Below the pieces are notes generated by a model. It searched no databases and was not told where the DNA came from. It worked only from the letters and a program-made list of their open reading frames with translations. A stretch of DNA of 64,000 nt from an uncultured Bizionia sp. (GTDB taxonomy: Bacteria; Bacteroidota; Bacteroidia; Flavobacteriales; Flavobacteriaceae). The translations under genes and the position numbers were made by a program. The stretch is taken from contig CANMCF010000005.1 of NCBI GenBank assembly GCA_947496215.1, positions 62,001-126,000 on the forward strand. The letters run 5' to 3'. The stretch's first letter is position 1; each line of letters begins with the position of its first letter. Shown one piece after another: positions 27,388 through 36,817 of this stretch.

Positions 27388-28269
27388 ATGAAAGCAATAG
27401 ATATTCAAGATTTTAAAATCACTTCAAAAATCAAAATTAAAGAACAAAATACATTCTTAGACATTAGGGCAAGTAAAGAAGACGTTGAAGAAGAATTGAA
27501 AAGCATAAGGAGAAAGCTAGGAAAACTTCAAGATAAAATGTATGCACATGGTAAATATTCGGTTTTGGTGTGTTTACAAGGGATGGATACTTCTGGAAAG
27601 GATAGTTTGATAAGAGAGGTGTTTAAAGATTTCAATGCACGAGGAGTAGAAGTACAAAGCTTCAAGGTACCTACGGAACTGGAACTAAAGCACGACTACT
27701 TGTGGAGACATTATCTAAAGCTACCCGCAAGGGGGAAATTTGGAGTGCATAACCGTACGCATTACGAAAACGTATTGGTAACACGAGTGCATCCTTACTA
27801 TATCTTGGGAGAGAACATTCCATCGATACAATCCTTAGATGACGTAAACGAGACCTTTTGGGATTCTCGTTTCGAGCAAATAAACAATTTCGAAAAGCAC
27901 ATTGTAGAAAACGGCACGATTGTCTTCAAGTTCTTTTTGAATTTGTCAAAGAAAGAACAGAAGAACAGGTTGTTGAGACGTTTGGAGAAGAAGGAGAAAA
28001 ATTGGAAATTCTCAGCAGGAGACCTAAAAGAGCGAAAACTATGGGGAAAGTATCAAGAATGTTATGAAGATGCCATAAATAGGACTTCCAAATCATACGC
28101 ACCTTGGTTTAACATCCCCGCAGATGACAAGCCAACTGCACGTTATATAGTGGCAAAGATATTATATGAGACCCTTAAAGAATATACGGACATAAAGGAA
28201 CCTGAATTAGACGATGAGACAAAAGCCAATTTAGAATTGTACAAACAGGAATTGAATGAGGAACAATAG
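27388..28269 (+). CDS. Polyphosphate kinase 2 family protein (PPK2)
   Basis: A 293-residue P-loop kinase of the PPK2 family, which transfers phosphate between inorganic polyphosphate and nucleotides (usually making NTP or NDP). Walker A is GMDTSGKDS (about 67-75); the lid module is represented by RVHPYYIL / NRTHYENVLVTRVHP; Walker B-like segment IVFKFFLNLSKKEQKNRL and the ending PWFNIPADDKPTAR are conserved. It lacks a second PPK2 domain, so it is a single-domain class. NMP versus NDP specificity cannot be read with certainty. Terminator at 28285-28323. Confidence 0.93.
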   Translation: MKAIDIQDFKITSKIKIKEQNTFLDIRASKEDVEEELKSIRRKLGKLQDKMYAHGKYSVLVCLQGMDTSGKDSLIREVFKDFNARGVEVQSFKVPTELELKHDYLWRHYLKLPARGKFGVHNRTHYENVLVTRVHPYYILGENIPSIQSLDDVNETFWDSRFEQINNFEKHIVENGTIVFKFFLNLSKKEQKNRLLRRLEKKEKNWKFSAGDLKERKLWGKYQECYEDAINRTSKSYAPWFNIPADDKPTARYIVAKILYETLKEYTDIKEPELDDETKANLELYKQELNEEQ

Positions 28270-28284
28270 GCATCATATAATTCA

Positions 28285-28323
28285 TCATAAAAAAATCCAG
28301 CTAAATGCTGGATTTTTTTATGA
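28285..28323. terminator. Terminator after PPK2
   Basis: A perfect 17-bp stem (28285-28301 / 28307-28323) with a 5-nt loop and T-run. It lies in the leader of the next gene, which excludes the long upstream extension of that frame. Confidence 0.9.
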
Positions 28324-28384
28324 TATCATTTTGGTCTCATATACATTGAAAATATTATCTTTAAAAATCAAAAAAAGAACTCCA

Positions 28385-29788
28385 ATGAAAAAACTGATAT
28401 TACTTTCGACTTTGTTATTCGCAATGACAATGTATTCGCAAACAGATGAAGAAAACATAAAGAAGATCTATTCGACATCGTTGACCAACGGAAAAAGTTA
28501 TGAATGGTTGGATCACCTGTCCAATAACATAGGAGGAAGATTGTCAGGCTCATTAAATGCAGAAAAAGCTGTGGCTTGGGGAAAAGAAGAACTGGAGAAA
28601 TTGGGGCTGGACAGAGTATGGTTACAACCGGTAATGGTTCCAAAATGGATACGAGGAGCAAAAGAATATGCATACTATGAAACGAATTCCGGTAAGACGA
28701 CAACAGTTAACATATGTGCCCTTGGAGGATCGATAGCTACAAACCCGTTGGGTGTTAAAGCGAATGTTGTAGAGGTTCATGATTTTGAAGAATTGAAGAC
28801 TATGGGGAAATCTGAGATAGAAGGAAAGATAGTGTTTTACAACAGGCCTATGCAAGCTGATTTGATATCTACCTTCAATGCCTATGGAGGTTGTGTGAAT
28901 CAACGTTATTCAGGAGCAATGGAAGCTGCAAAATATGGCGCCGCAGGGGTTATAGTAAGATCTATGAATTTACGACTGGACGATTATCCTCATACAGGAA
29001 GTATGAGTTATGGAGATTTGCCAAATAGTCAACGTATACCATCGGCAGCAATAAGCACAAACGATGCAGAGGAATTGTCAAGTATGCTGAAGTTGGATAA
29101 GAACCTCAAGCTTTATTTCAAGCAAAACTGCAAGCAACTTGAGGATGTCTTGTCATACAATGTGGTAGGTGAAATTACAGGAAGTGAATTCCCGAAGGAG
29201 TATATGATTGTTGGAGGGCATTTGGATTCATGGGACCTAGGAGATGGATCGCACGATGATGGAGCAGGAGTGGTACAATCCATGGACGTATTGAGGTTGT
29301 TTCAAAAAACGGGAATAAAACCAAAAAGGAGCATACGTGTTGTTTTATTCATGAATGAGGAAAATGGATTGAGAGGAGGAAACAAATATGCAGAAGAAGC
29401 AAAAGAGAACAACGAAAAACACGTGTTTGCCTTGGAAAGTGATGCAGGAGGATTTACTCCAAGAGGTTTTAGCTTTGATTGTAGTGATGCTAACTTCAAT
29501 CAAATCTTGAGTTGGAAGCCATTGTTCAAACCATATTTAATTCACTATTTCGAAAAAGGAGGTAGTGGGGCAGATGTAGGACCTCTAAAAAGCGATAGTA
29601 ACGTATTGGCAGGGCTACGACCAGATTCACAGCGTTATTTCGATCATCACCATGCAAGCAACGATACTTTCGATGCCGTAAACAAGAGAGAATTGGAATT
29701 GGGAGCAGCGACTATGACAGCATTGGTGTATTTGTTCGATAAATATGGAACGAATCCCATTCCAAACAACAAGGAGATTAAGGACTAG
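28385..29788 (+). CDS. Secreted M28-family aminopeptidase/carboxypeptidase-like
   Basis: A 467-residue peptidase. The ATG at 28385 starts a clean signal peptide (MKKLILLSTLLFAMTMYSQ); the open frame back to 28256 runs through the PPK2 terminator and is not coding. A PA-type insert lies at about 110-230. The M28 dizinc site is visible: GGHLDSWDLG (His and Asp ligands), HDDGAGV, NEENGLRGG (catalytic and metal Glu), ESDAGGF (Asp) and HHHASNDTFD (last His). It probably trims peptides in the periplasm or outside. Followed 23 bases later by a DinB gene. Confidence 0.93.
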   Translation: MKKLILLSTLLFAMTMYSQTDEENIKKIYSTSLTNGKSYEWLDHLSNNIGGRLSGSLNAEKAVAWGKEELEKLGLDRVWLQPVMVPKWIRGAKEYAYYETNSGKTTTVNICALGGSIATNPLGVKANVVEVHDFEELKTMGKSEIEGKIVFYNRPMQADLISTFNAYGGCVNQRYSGAMEAAKYGAAGVIVRSMNLRLDDYPHTGSMSYGDLPNSQRIPSAAISTNDAEELSSMLKLDKNLKLYFKQNCKQLEDVLSYNVVGEITGSEFPKEYMIVGGHLDSWDLGDGSHDDGAGVVQSMDVLRLFQKTGIKPKRSIRVVLFMNEENGLRGGNKYAEEAKENNEKHVFALESDAGGFTPRGFSFDCSDANFNQILSWKPLFKPYLIHYFEKGGSGADVGPLKSDSNVLAGLRPDSQRYFDHHHASNDTFDAVNKRELELGAATMTALVYLFDKYGTNPIPNNKEIKD

Positions 29789-29811
29789 TAATAAGAAAGG
29801 AAAGCAAGAGT

Positions 29812-30333
29812 ATGGAGTTTAGTATGGAAAAAACCATAGAAACCTTGGAGCGTACACCAAAAGTGTTACAATCTATGATGGAAAATGCTTCTGAAGATTG
29901 GACTGCCAAAAATGAAGGTGGAGATACATGGAATGCATACGACGTGGTTGGACATTTGATTCACGGAGAGAAAACAGATTGGATCCCAAGAGCTGAGATC
30001 ATTTTGTCCAATGGTAAAGAGAAAATCTTCAAACCCTTTGATAGATTTGCACAATTTGAAAACAGCAAGGGAAAAACGTTGCTTCAACTTCTGGAAGAGT
30101 TCAAAACATTGCGGGCTGTCAATATAAAGATGTTGTCATCTAAACAAATCAAGCAAGAACAACTAAGTTTGAAAGGGCAACATCCAGCATTGGGAGAAGT
30201 TACCTTATCTCAACTCTTAGCCACTTGGGTGGTTCACGATTTGGATCACATTGCTCAAATTTCCAGAATAATGGCAAAACAATACAAAGATGAAGTCGGC
30301 CCATGGGGCGAGCATTTGAGAGTATTGAAATAA
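29812..30333 (+). CDS. DinB-superfamily protein
   Basis: A 173-residue four-helix-bundle protein of the DinB/YfiT group, whose members are metal-dependent thiol transferases or have unknown roles. The three-His metal site is present: H in VVGHLIHGE (helix 2) and two His in WVVHDLDHIAQ (helix 4). The size is normal. MEFSMEKT allows starts at 29812 or 29824. Possibly co-transcribed with the M28 gene. Role unknown. Confidence 0.9.
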   Translation: MEFSMEKTIETLERTPKVLQSMMENASEDWTAKNEGGDTWNAYDVVGHLIHGEKTDWIPRAEIILSNGKEKIFKPFDRFAQFENSKGKTLLQLLEEFKTLRAVNIKMLSSKQIKQEQLSLKGQHPALGEVTLSQLLATWVVHDLDHIAQISRIMAKQYKDEVGPWGEHLRVLK

Positions 30334-30784
30334 AAAATTAGTATGAGAACAATAAATTGTAGAAAAGACTAAAAAAATAATTGTCTTTTTTCCTCCATCT
30401 CTTGTATTCAAAAACTTGATGATTTTTTTATCATTCCTGCATAACCTGATTGCTGTTTTTTTCTTCTTTTTTTTTGAAATACATATTCTCGATGAATTTT
30501 GTTCTATATCATAAGTGCTTTAAATGGATTGATGATCAATTGTATAGGGGTGGTTTGTGTGGTTTTTCTCAAAAATATCGAATCGTATTCATAGGTAATA
30601 CGACCTTTTTAGAATAGGAAGAACATTGGTTTTTGTATCAGATTCTAAGTTTGAATTTCATTGTATATACATGGTAACCCTATGTAAATACTAGGTTTTT
30701 GAAGCGATTAAAAAGTTAAAAACGTGTTAAATTTTAAAAAAAAAGTCTATTTTTAAAGAATGTCAAATTAATTAATCCAAAATT
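30334..30784. other. 451-base AT-rich intergenic region
   Basis: No ORF of any merit. A weak hairpin with T-run (about 30363-30391) may end the DinB transcript. A TAAGTTTG box at 30646-30653 is the best promoter for the T9SS metallopeptidase, which would give a leader of about 125 nt. No riboswitch or repeat was recognised. Confidence 0.6.
30646..30653 (+). promoter_or_regulatory. -7 box (TAAGTTTG) upstream of the T9SS metallopeptidase
   Basis: Exact TAnnTTTG match; a TTG at 30626-30628 gives a 17-base spacer. The distance to the ATG is 132 bases. Confidence 0.4.
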
Positions 30785-33700
30785 ATGAAAGTAAACACAC
30801 GTTACATTTTTTTCATAACCCTATTTTTTTTAGCATGTTCCTTGTATGCTCAAAATGGTTATTGGAAACAGGAAACTTTTAAAGAAGGAACCCATGGGAT
30901 ATCCATGAGGAATCTAGATAGTGATAATTATCAAGTATTTCAATTGGATGTTTCAGCTTTCAAACAGCAATTGATTGGAGCCCCTTTGAGAGGAAATTTT
31001 AGTGGAAAATCTAACACCATTGTCAGTTTTCCAAATGAAAAAGGAAAATTTGAGAACTTCCGAATTGTGGAAGCTCCGGTTCTTTCCGAAGAATTGTCAC
31101 AGTTGCATCCGGAAATCAAGACATATCTGGGGTTTGGTATAGACAATCCTGGTGCTAGAGTTAGGTTTAGTGTCACTCCTCTTGGAGTTAAAACAATGGT
31201 TTCCTACGTAGATGGAGCAACCGTTTTTTCCAATCCAATTTCTCCGGAAGCAATAAATACCAATTTCTTTTATACGAGAAAAGCGGATCTTGAATCTGAA
31301 AAGAGCTTCAAGTGTTCAACAGATGACAAATTTATGTCTTCAAAGAGTGGTAGAGGTGCTGGTGCAAGTACATTGAGAGATGCAGATGACCAGACATTGA
31401 GAACATTTCGAATAGCTATTTCCACTACGGGAGAGTATACTAATTCAGTTGAAGGAGGAGGGACGCAAGCTTCTGCATTGGCGGCTGTTACAGCAACACT
31501 AAATAGAAACAATGAAGTATTCGAAGTAGATATGGCCGTAACCTTTACCTTGGTTTCAGGTACGGAAATTATTTATACAGATGCAGCATCAGATCCATAT
31601 GGAGGAGGTTTGAATGGAGAATTGCAAGCAACCCTTACCGCTGAGATAGGAGAAGCCAATTACGACATAGGTCACTTGTTCAATTTCGGAGCCAGCAATG
31701 GTAATGCCGGATGTATAGGTTGTGTTTGTGTAGATGGACAAAAAGGATCCGGATTTTCCACCCATAACTTTCAGGATAACGATGGAGGACCATATATGTC
31801 CGACTTTTTTGATATAGATTATGTTCCACATGAAATCGGTCACCAAATGGGGGCCAACCATACTTGGTCATTTGGCTCTGAAGGTACAGGAGTCAATTAT
31901 GAGCCTGGAAGTGGTACCACCATTATGGGGTATGCCGGTATTACAGGTGGTAATGATGTTCAAGATCATAGTGATCCATATTTCCACTATGCAAGTATAG
32001 ATCAAATATTAAATAATTTGGTGACCCGAACTTGTTGGGTAGGAACAGCAATTACAAATAATGCTCCAGTGGCAAATGCAGGTTCAGACTTTACCATTCC
32101 ATTGGGAACGGCCTTTATTCTTAAAGGCGCGGCTACCGATGCTGATGGAGGGGATGCATTGACATATACTTGGGAGCAAATAGATGATGGAGTTACAACC
32201 AATGGAACCTTTTCTCCTACCAAGACTACAGGTTCGGTTTGGAGATCCAGACCACCTAATGCCTCTCCGGATCGTTACATGCCAATATTGTCTCGTGTAA
32301 TAGCAGGCCAATTGACAGAATCCAATCCAGTGGAGACGGTAAACAATACATCATGGGAAACTGTATCGACGGTAGGAAGAAATTTAAATTTTGCATTGAT
32401 TGTAAGAGATCGATCTGAAACAGGGGGTGTAGGCCAAATGCCACAAAGTAGCTTTGATACCATGTTGGTTAAAGTAGATGACGTGGCAGGTCCTTTTGTG
32501 GTGACTTCACAGACAACGAATGAAGTATGGGATGCAGGAAGTAGTCAAACCATAACTTGGGATGTTGCAGGTACGGATACAGGTTCAGTGAATACTGCAA
32601 ATGTGGATGTATTCCTATCTACAGATGGTGGGTTGACTTTCCCTTTTACCGTGGCAACTGGCATTCCTAATACGGGAACGGCTAACATAACGGTTCCGCT
32701 TACAGGTGGAGATACGAGTACGGCACGTATAATGGTTATGGGGAACGGCAATATATTCTACGCTGTTAATTCATCCAACTTTTCAATTCAAGAATCTGAG
32801 TTCGTAATAAACTTGACAGAATCAACCATAGATGTTTGCAGTCCTACGGATGCAGTCTATGATTTTACATATAATACCTTCCTAGGTTTTACTGGAACGA
32901 CCAATTTTACGGTTGAAAACCTTCCAGTTGGTGCAACGGGAACATTCAACCCTACGTCTGCCACGACTGATGGAACAACTGGGACATTGACTATTTCAGG
33001 AATAGGCGGTGTTGCAGTTGGAAGCTATACGTTCACAATAAGAGGTACCTCGGGAACAATAGAAAAGACAGTAGAAGGAACATTGAATGTCTACGATACC
33101 AATTTTGCTACGATAAACCTTACGGCCCCAGCAAATGGAGCTGCAGATGTTATGGGGGATGAAGCCATGTTCACATGGGATGCAGATGTAAATGCTGTTT
33201 CCTATGATATAGACATTGCCTTTGATGCTGGATTTGCAACGATTGTTGATGCAGCCAACGTGATGACAAATTCATATCTGAACACTTCGCTCTTGCCAGA
33301 TACGCAATATTGGTGGAGAGTAAGAGCCATAAACGATTGTGGGAATGGAGCATACAGCTCAGCCAGTTTTACAACAGCCAACATTGTTTGTAATGTGTCC
33401 AGTTCTACAGATACACCAGTAGCAATTCCCGACAATGATCCGGATGGGACTAACTCTGTTATTAATGTAACCAATGCCGCTATCATAAACGATGTGAACG
33501 TTACCGTAAACATTACTCATACTTGGGTTGCTGATTTGACTTTGGTTCTAACCAGTCCTGCAGGAACTACTGTCGTATTGTCTGCGCAAAATGGAGGGAA
33601 TGGAGATAATTATACCAATACTGTTTTTGATGACGATGCAACCAATGAGATTGCTTCTGGAGCTGCACCATTTACAGGATCTTTTCAACCGACTGGAAGT

Positions 33701-35623
33701 TTGGATTCCTTGAATGGAGAAACGGCAGGAGGTGTTTGGACGCTTAACGTTAGTGATGCTGCTGCTTTCGATACAGGAATGATTCAAAGTTGGAGTATGG
33801 AAATATGTGGTGTACCGCTTCCGGATGCAGATTCGGATGGTATTGCCGATGATGTAGACAATTGTCCTACGGATCCAAATACGGATCAGGCAGACAACGA
33901 GGGAGATGGAGTAGGAGATGTTTGTGATGATGACGATGACAATGATGGTATTCCAGATGCGACAGATAATTGTCCGGATATTGCAAATGCAGATCAACAA
34001 GATACAGATGGAGATGGAATAGGAGATGTTTGTGATGTCGAGTGTGGTAGTTTCCATGCATACGAGCTTCCAGTTATCCTTCCGGAGGACGGAACTCCAA
34101 CAACTGTGGTAGAGATAGAAGTCAATGACGACATAGATATAAGAGATGTAAACGTAACCTTGGACATAGAGCACTCATGGCTTTCGGATCTTACCATTAC
34201 ATTGGAAAGTCCGACTGGCGTAATCGTTACCTTGGTTCAAGGAGCATGTGGAGGTGGCGATAACTTGGCGGCTACCTTTGATGATGATGGAGCAGCTCAA
34301 ACATGTGGAGGAGATCCTGTGTTGAGTGGTACAATAAAACCTGAAGGCCTTCTTGCCGATTTCAATGGAGCCATAGATGGTTCTGCGCCACAATCGTCAC
34401 AAGGAACATGGACCCTTACGATATCTGATGCCTTTGATTTAGATGGTGGACAAGTGAATGCTGTAGTTTTGGAAATCTGTGGTACAGGAGAGCTTACTCC
34501 GGATACTGATGGAGATGGTCACAATGATGTTTTTGACAACTGTGTTACGGATCCGAATGGAGATCAAGCAGATCTGGATGGAGACGGCATAGGAGATGTT
34601 TGTGACGATGACATCGATGGTGATGGAATCTTGAATACCAATGATAATTGTGTATACACACACAACCCTTTACAAGTAGATTCAGATGGGGACGGTATCG
34701 GTGACTTATGTGACAGTACTTGTACTACCACAGATTATACAGGGCCTAGCATTGATTTTGGTGCAGATCCTTCTTTAATAACACCTACAATCGAGGTAAC
34801 CGACAACATGTCCATAGAAGATGTCAATGTTACCGTGGATATAACTCACTCATGGATTTCTGATGTAGCCTTGAGATTGACGAGTCCAAGTGGAACACAG
34901 GTTATCCTTCTTTTACCTGCGTGTGGAAACCAGGATGATCTTTCGGCTACTTTCGACGATGAGGGAACTGCTCTAGTGTGTGGAGGTACCCCTGCGATTT
35001 CAGGAACAATTATTCCATCAGAGCCTTTAAGTGCGTTCAACGGAGAGTACTCTGTAGGAACTTGGACCCTTGAAGTCTTTGATCTCTTCCCACCTGAGGA
35101 TGACGGAGTCCTAAATGGTTTCTCTATAGAAATTTGTGGGCCGAATGGAGACGTGGACGGAGATGGTATTTTCAATGATGTCGACAATTGTGCAGAAACG
35201 GCAAATCAAGATCAAGGAGATCAAGATGGTGACGGTATAGGTGATGTCTGTGATGATTCAGATGGTGATGGTGTTTTTGATTCTGAGGATAATTGCGGAT
35301 TACCTAACCCAGACCAAACCGATTTAAACCAAAATGGCGCAGGAGACGCATGTGAAGAATTGGTGGTGAACGATCTGTTGACGCCTAATGGTGATGGAAT
35401 CAATGACACTTGGATAATCATAAACATTGAAAGCTACAAGAATTCGCTTGTACGTGTTTACAACAGATGGGGGAATGAAGTGTTTACCGCTCAGAACTAC
35501 AATAATAATTGGGCTGGTGACCATGATGGAGATGAATTGCCTTCTGGACCGTATTATTATCAATTGGACGTATATGGAGATGGAGTTAGAGTCATTGATG
35601 GATGGTTGCATTTAACACGTTAA
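30785..35623 (+). CDS. Reprolysin-type metallopeptidase with three P domains, TSP3 repeats and a T9SS type B C terminus
   Basis: A 1612-residue secreted protease. Signal peptide (1-22), propeptide-like region (about 25-190), then an M12B-like catalytic domain (about 200-420) with the zinc motif HEIGHQMGANH (H349, H353, H359; general base E350) and a Met-turn MGYAG. Fibronectin-III-like and Ig-like segments follow (about 430-870). Three proprotein-convertase P domains (about 871-1010, 1089-1235, 1312-1454) alternate with Asp/Cys-rich thrombospondin type 3 calcium repeats. The last 85 residues (LTPNGDGINDTW ... YNRWGNEVF ... LPSGPYYYQLDV) are the gliding-motility-associated CHU_C domain, a type B T9SS signal. 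The next gene encodes a PorP/SprF protein, matching the known partnership for type B substrates. Confidence 0.95.
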   Translation: MKVNTRYIFFITLFFLACSLYAQNGYWKQETFKEGTHGISMRNLDSDNYQVFQLDVSAFKQQLIGAPLRGNFSGKSNTIVSFPNEKGKFENFRIVEAPVLSEELSQLHPEIKTYLGFGIDNPGARVRFSVTPLGVKTMVSYVDGATVFSNPISPEAINTNFFYTRKADLESEKSFKCSTDDKFMSSKSGRGAGASTLRDADDQTLRTFRIAISTTGEYTNSVEGGGTQASALAAVTATLNRNNEVFEVDMAVTFTLVSGTEIIYTDAASDPYGGGLNGELQATLTAEIGEANYDIGHLFNFGASNGNAGCIGCVCVDGQKGSGFSTHNFQDNDGGPYMSDFFDIDYVPHEIGHQMGANHTWSFGSEGTGVNYEPGSGTTIMGYAGITGGNDVQDHSDPYFHYASIDQILNNLVTRTCWVGTAITNNAPVANAGSDFTIPLGTAFILKGAATDADGGDALTYTWEQIDDGVTTNGTFSPTKTTGSVWRSRPPNASPDRYMPILSRVIAGQLTESNPVETVNNTSWETVSTVGRNLNFALIVRDRSETGGVGQMPQSSFDTMLVKVDDVAGPFVVTSQTTNEVWDAGSSQTITWDVAGTDTGSVNTANVDVFLSTDGGLTFPFTVATGIPNTGTANITVPLTGGDTSTARIMVMGNGNIFYAVNSSNFSIQESEFVINLTESTIDVCSPTDAVYDFTYNTFLGFTGTTNFTVENLPVGATGTFNPTSATTDGTTGTLTISGIGGVAVGSYTFTIRGTSGTIEKTVEGTLNVYDTNFATINLTAPANGAADVMGDEAMFTWDADVNAVSYDIDIAFDAGFATIVDAANVMTNSYLNTSLLPDTQYWWRVRAINDCGNGAYSSASFTTANIVCNVSSSTDTPVAIPDNDPDGTNSVINVTNAAIINDVNVTVNITHTWVADLTLVLTSPAGTTVVLSAQNGGNGDNYTNTVFDDDATNEIASGAAPFTGSFQPTGSLDSLNGETAGGVWTLNVSDAAAFDTGMIQSWSMEICGVPLPDADSDGIADDVDNCPTDPNTDQADNEGDGVGDVCDDDDDNDGIPDATDNCPDIANADQQDTDGDGIGDVCDVECGSFHAYELPVILPEDGTPTTVVEIEVNDDIDIRDVNVTLDIEHSWLSDLTITLESPTGVIVTLVQGACGGGDNLAATFDDDGAAQTCGGDPVLSGTIKPEGLLADFNGAIDGSAPQSSQGTWTLTISDAFDLDGGQVNAVVLEICGTGELTPDTDGDGHNDVFDNCVTDPNGDQADLDGDGIGDVCDDDIDGDGILNTNDNCVYTHNPLQVDSDGDGIGDLCDSTCTTTDYTGPSIDFGADPSLITPTIEVTDNMSIEDVNVTVDITHSWISDVALRLTSPSGTQVILLLPACGNQDDLSATFDDEGTALVCGGTPAISGTIIPSEPLSAFNGEYSVGTWTLEVFDLFPPEDDGVLNGFSIEICGPNGDVDGDGIFNDVDNCAETANQDQGDQDGDGIGDVCDDSDGDGVFDSEDNCGLPNPDQTDLNQNGAGDACEELVVNDLLTPNGDGINDTWIIINIESYKNSLVRVYNRWGNEVFTAQNYNNNWAGDHDGDELPSGPYYYQLDVYGDGVRVIDGWLHLTR

Positions 35624-35656
35624 GAGAGTAGTTATTAAATTTAATAAAAGATAAAA

Positions 35657-36550
35657 ATGAAACATTTTATAAATACATTAAAAATAGTTGTTTTTTTACT
35701 TGCTGGGAGCCTTTATGCCCAGCAAGAACCCAACTATGCATTGTATCAGTATACAATGAACGTTATCAATCCAGCCTATGCAGGAGCAGATGGTCAAACA
35801 AGTATAGCTGCCAACCTTAGAAGTCAATGGGAAGGAGTACGGGATGCTCCCGAAACTCAAAGTCTATTTTTTACGGCTCCATTGAAAAATCGTGTCGGAA
35901 TAGGTTTGTCTGTTGTTAATGATGCCACATTCATAGAAAGGAAAACTGGTTATTTTGTTGATTTCTCATACAAAGTGCCAATTTCTGCTCAAACAAATGT
36001 TTTCTTGGGGTTAAAGGCAGGTGGAGATACATATTCATTAGATACTAATAATTTAGCCAATTTAGGCTTTCCACAAGATCCTGCCGTCCAGAACATAGAT
36101 GAGGGATTCAAGCCAAATGTGGGTATAGGGGCTTACCTCCATAATGAAAAGTATTTTCTTTCGTTGTCAGCGCCAAGTCTCCTCTCTGCGGATAGGGTAG
36201 ACGTATCCAATGGGTCTGTTACCAATAAAAATACTCACGTATATTTATCTGGAGGCTATAGCTTTGATCTAGGAGGGGAAACTCAGTTCAAACCATCTAC
36301 AATGGCTAGATACGTAAGCGGTGCTCCTATATCTGTCGATATCACGGCAGCTTTCAGGTTTTTGGATAAACTTGAATTGGGAGTACTCTATAGAACAGAT
36401 AAGGCATTGGGAGGTATTGCCAAATTCGAATTACATGATTGGTTGGATATAGGTTACGGATATGAAAGTTCGTTACGAAGTGAAATATCCAATGTTAGTC
36501 GAGGTACCCATGAGATTTTCGTTCGTTTCAATATTGCAAATAATAATTAA
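35657..36550 (+). CDS. T9SS membrane protein of the PorP/SprF family
   Basis: A 297-residue outer-membrane barrel with a signal peptide (cleavage after LYAQ). The family start QEPNYALYQYTMNVINPAYAGADG is conserved, followed by SQWEGVRDAPETQSLFFTAPLKNRVGIGLSV; the protein ends on a strand EIFVRFNIAN. PorP/SprF proteins assist secretion or surface attachment of type B T9SS substrates. The 33-base gap to the metallopeptidase and the shared strand make a dedicated pair likely. This is one of what are usually many paralogues in a genome, not necessarily the gliding SprF. Confidence 0.94.
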   Translation: MKHFINTLKIVVFLLAGSLYAQQEPNYALYQYTMNVINPAYAGADGQTSIAANLRSQWEGVRDAPETQSLFFTAPLKNRVGIGLSVVNDATFIERKTGYFVDFSYKVPISAQTNVFLGLKAGGDTYSLDTNNLANLGFPQDPAVQNIDEGFKPNVGIGAYLHNEKYFLSLSAPSLLSADRVDVSNGSVTNKNTHVYLSGGYSFDLGGETQFKPSTMARYVSGAPISVDITAAFRFLDKLELGVLYRTDKALGGIAKFELHDWLDIGYGYESSLRSEISNVSRGTHEIFVRFNIANNN

Positions 36551-36592
36551 ACCTGTGATGAATATTATTCTATAATTAATCCATTACTCAAT

Positions 36593-36628
36593 AAAAAACG
36601 TCTAAAAATTAATTTTTAGACGTTTTTT
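36593..36628. terminator. Terminator after PorP/SprF (uninterrupted 36-base palindrome)
   Basis: A perfect palindrome of two 18-base arms (36593-36610 / 36611-36628) with A- and T-runs at the ends; the loop is formed by the central AT pairs. Confidence 0.85.
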
Positions 36629-36817
36629 TGTTTTGTAATAAGGTCAATAATCTATGATTTAAGGTACTGTATTATGAAGAAATGTAGGTATGAAAAGAAT
36701 TGTTTTTTGAAATAAGTCAAGCAAATGATGAGAACAACGAATAAATTAACTGTATATTCGCCTTTTTAATACAGAATGACGCTAAAAAGATAGATTGTCA
36801 TTTGCCAAACAATTTAT

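Noticed and set aside
28256-28384. N-terminal extension of the M28 peptidase
   Set aside because: It runs through the PPK2 stop region and a strong terminator, and the internal ATG starts a clear signal peptide.
33548-34174. Long antisense frame opposite the TSP3/P-domain region
   Set aside because: It arises from the repetitive Asp/Gly/Thr codons of the T9SS protease and encodes Ile/Ser/His-rich repeats without any domain.
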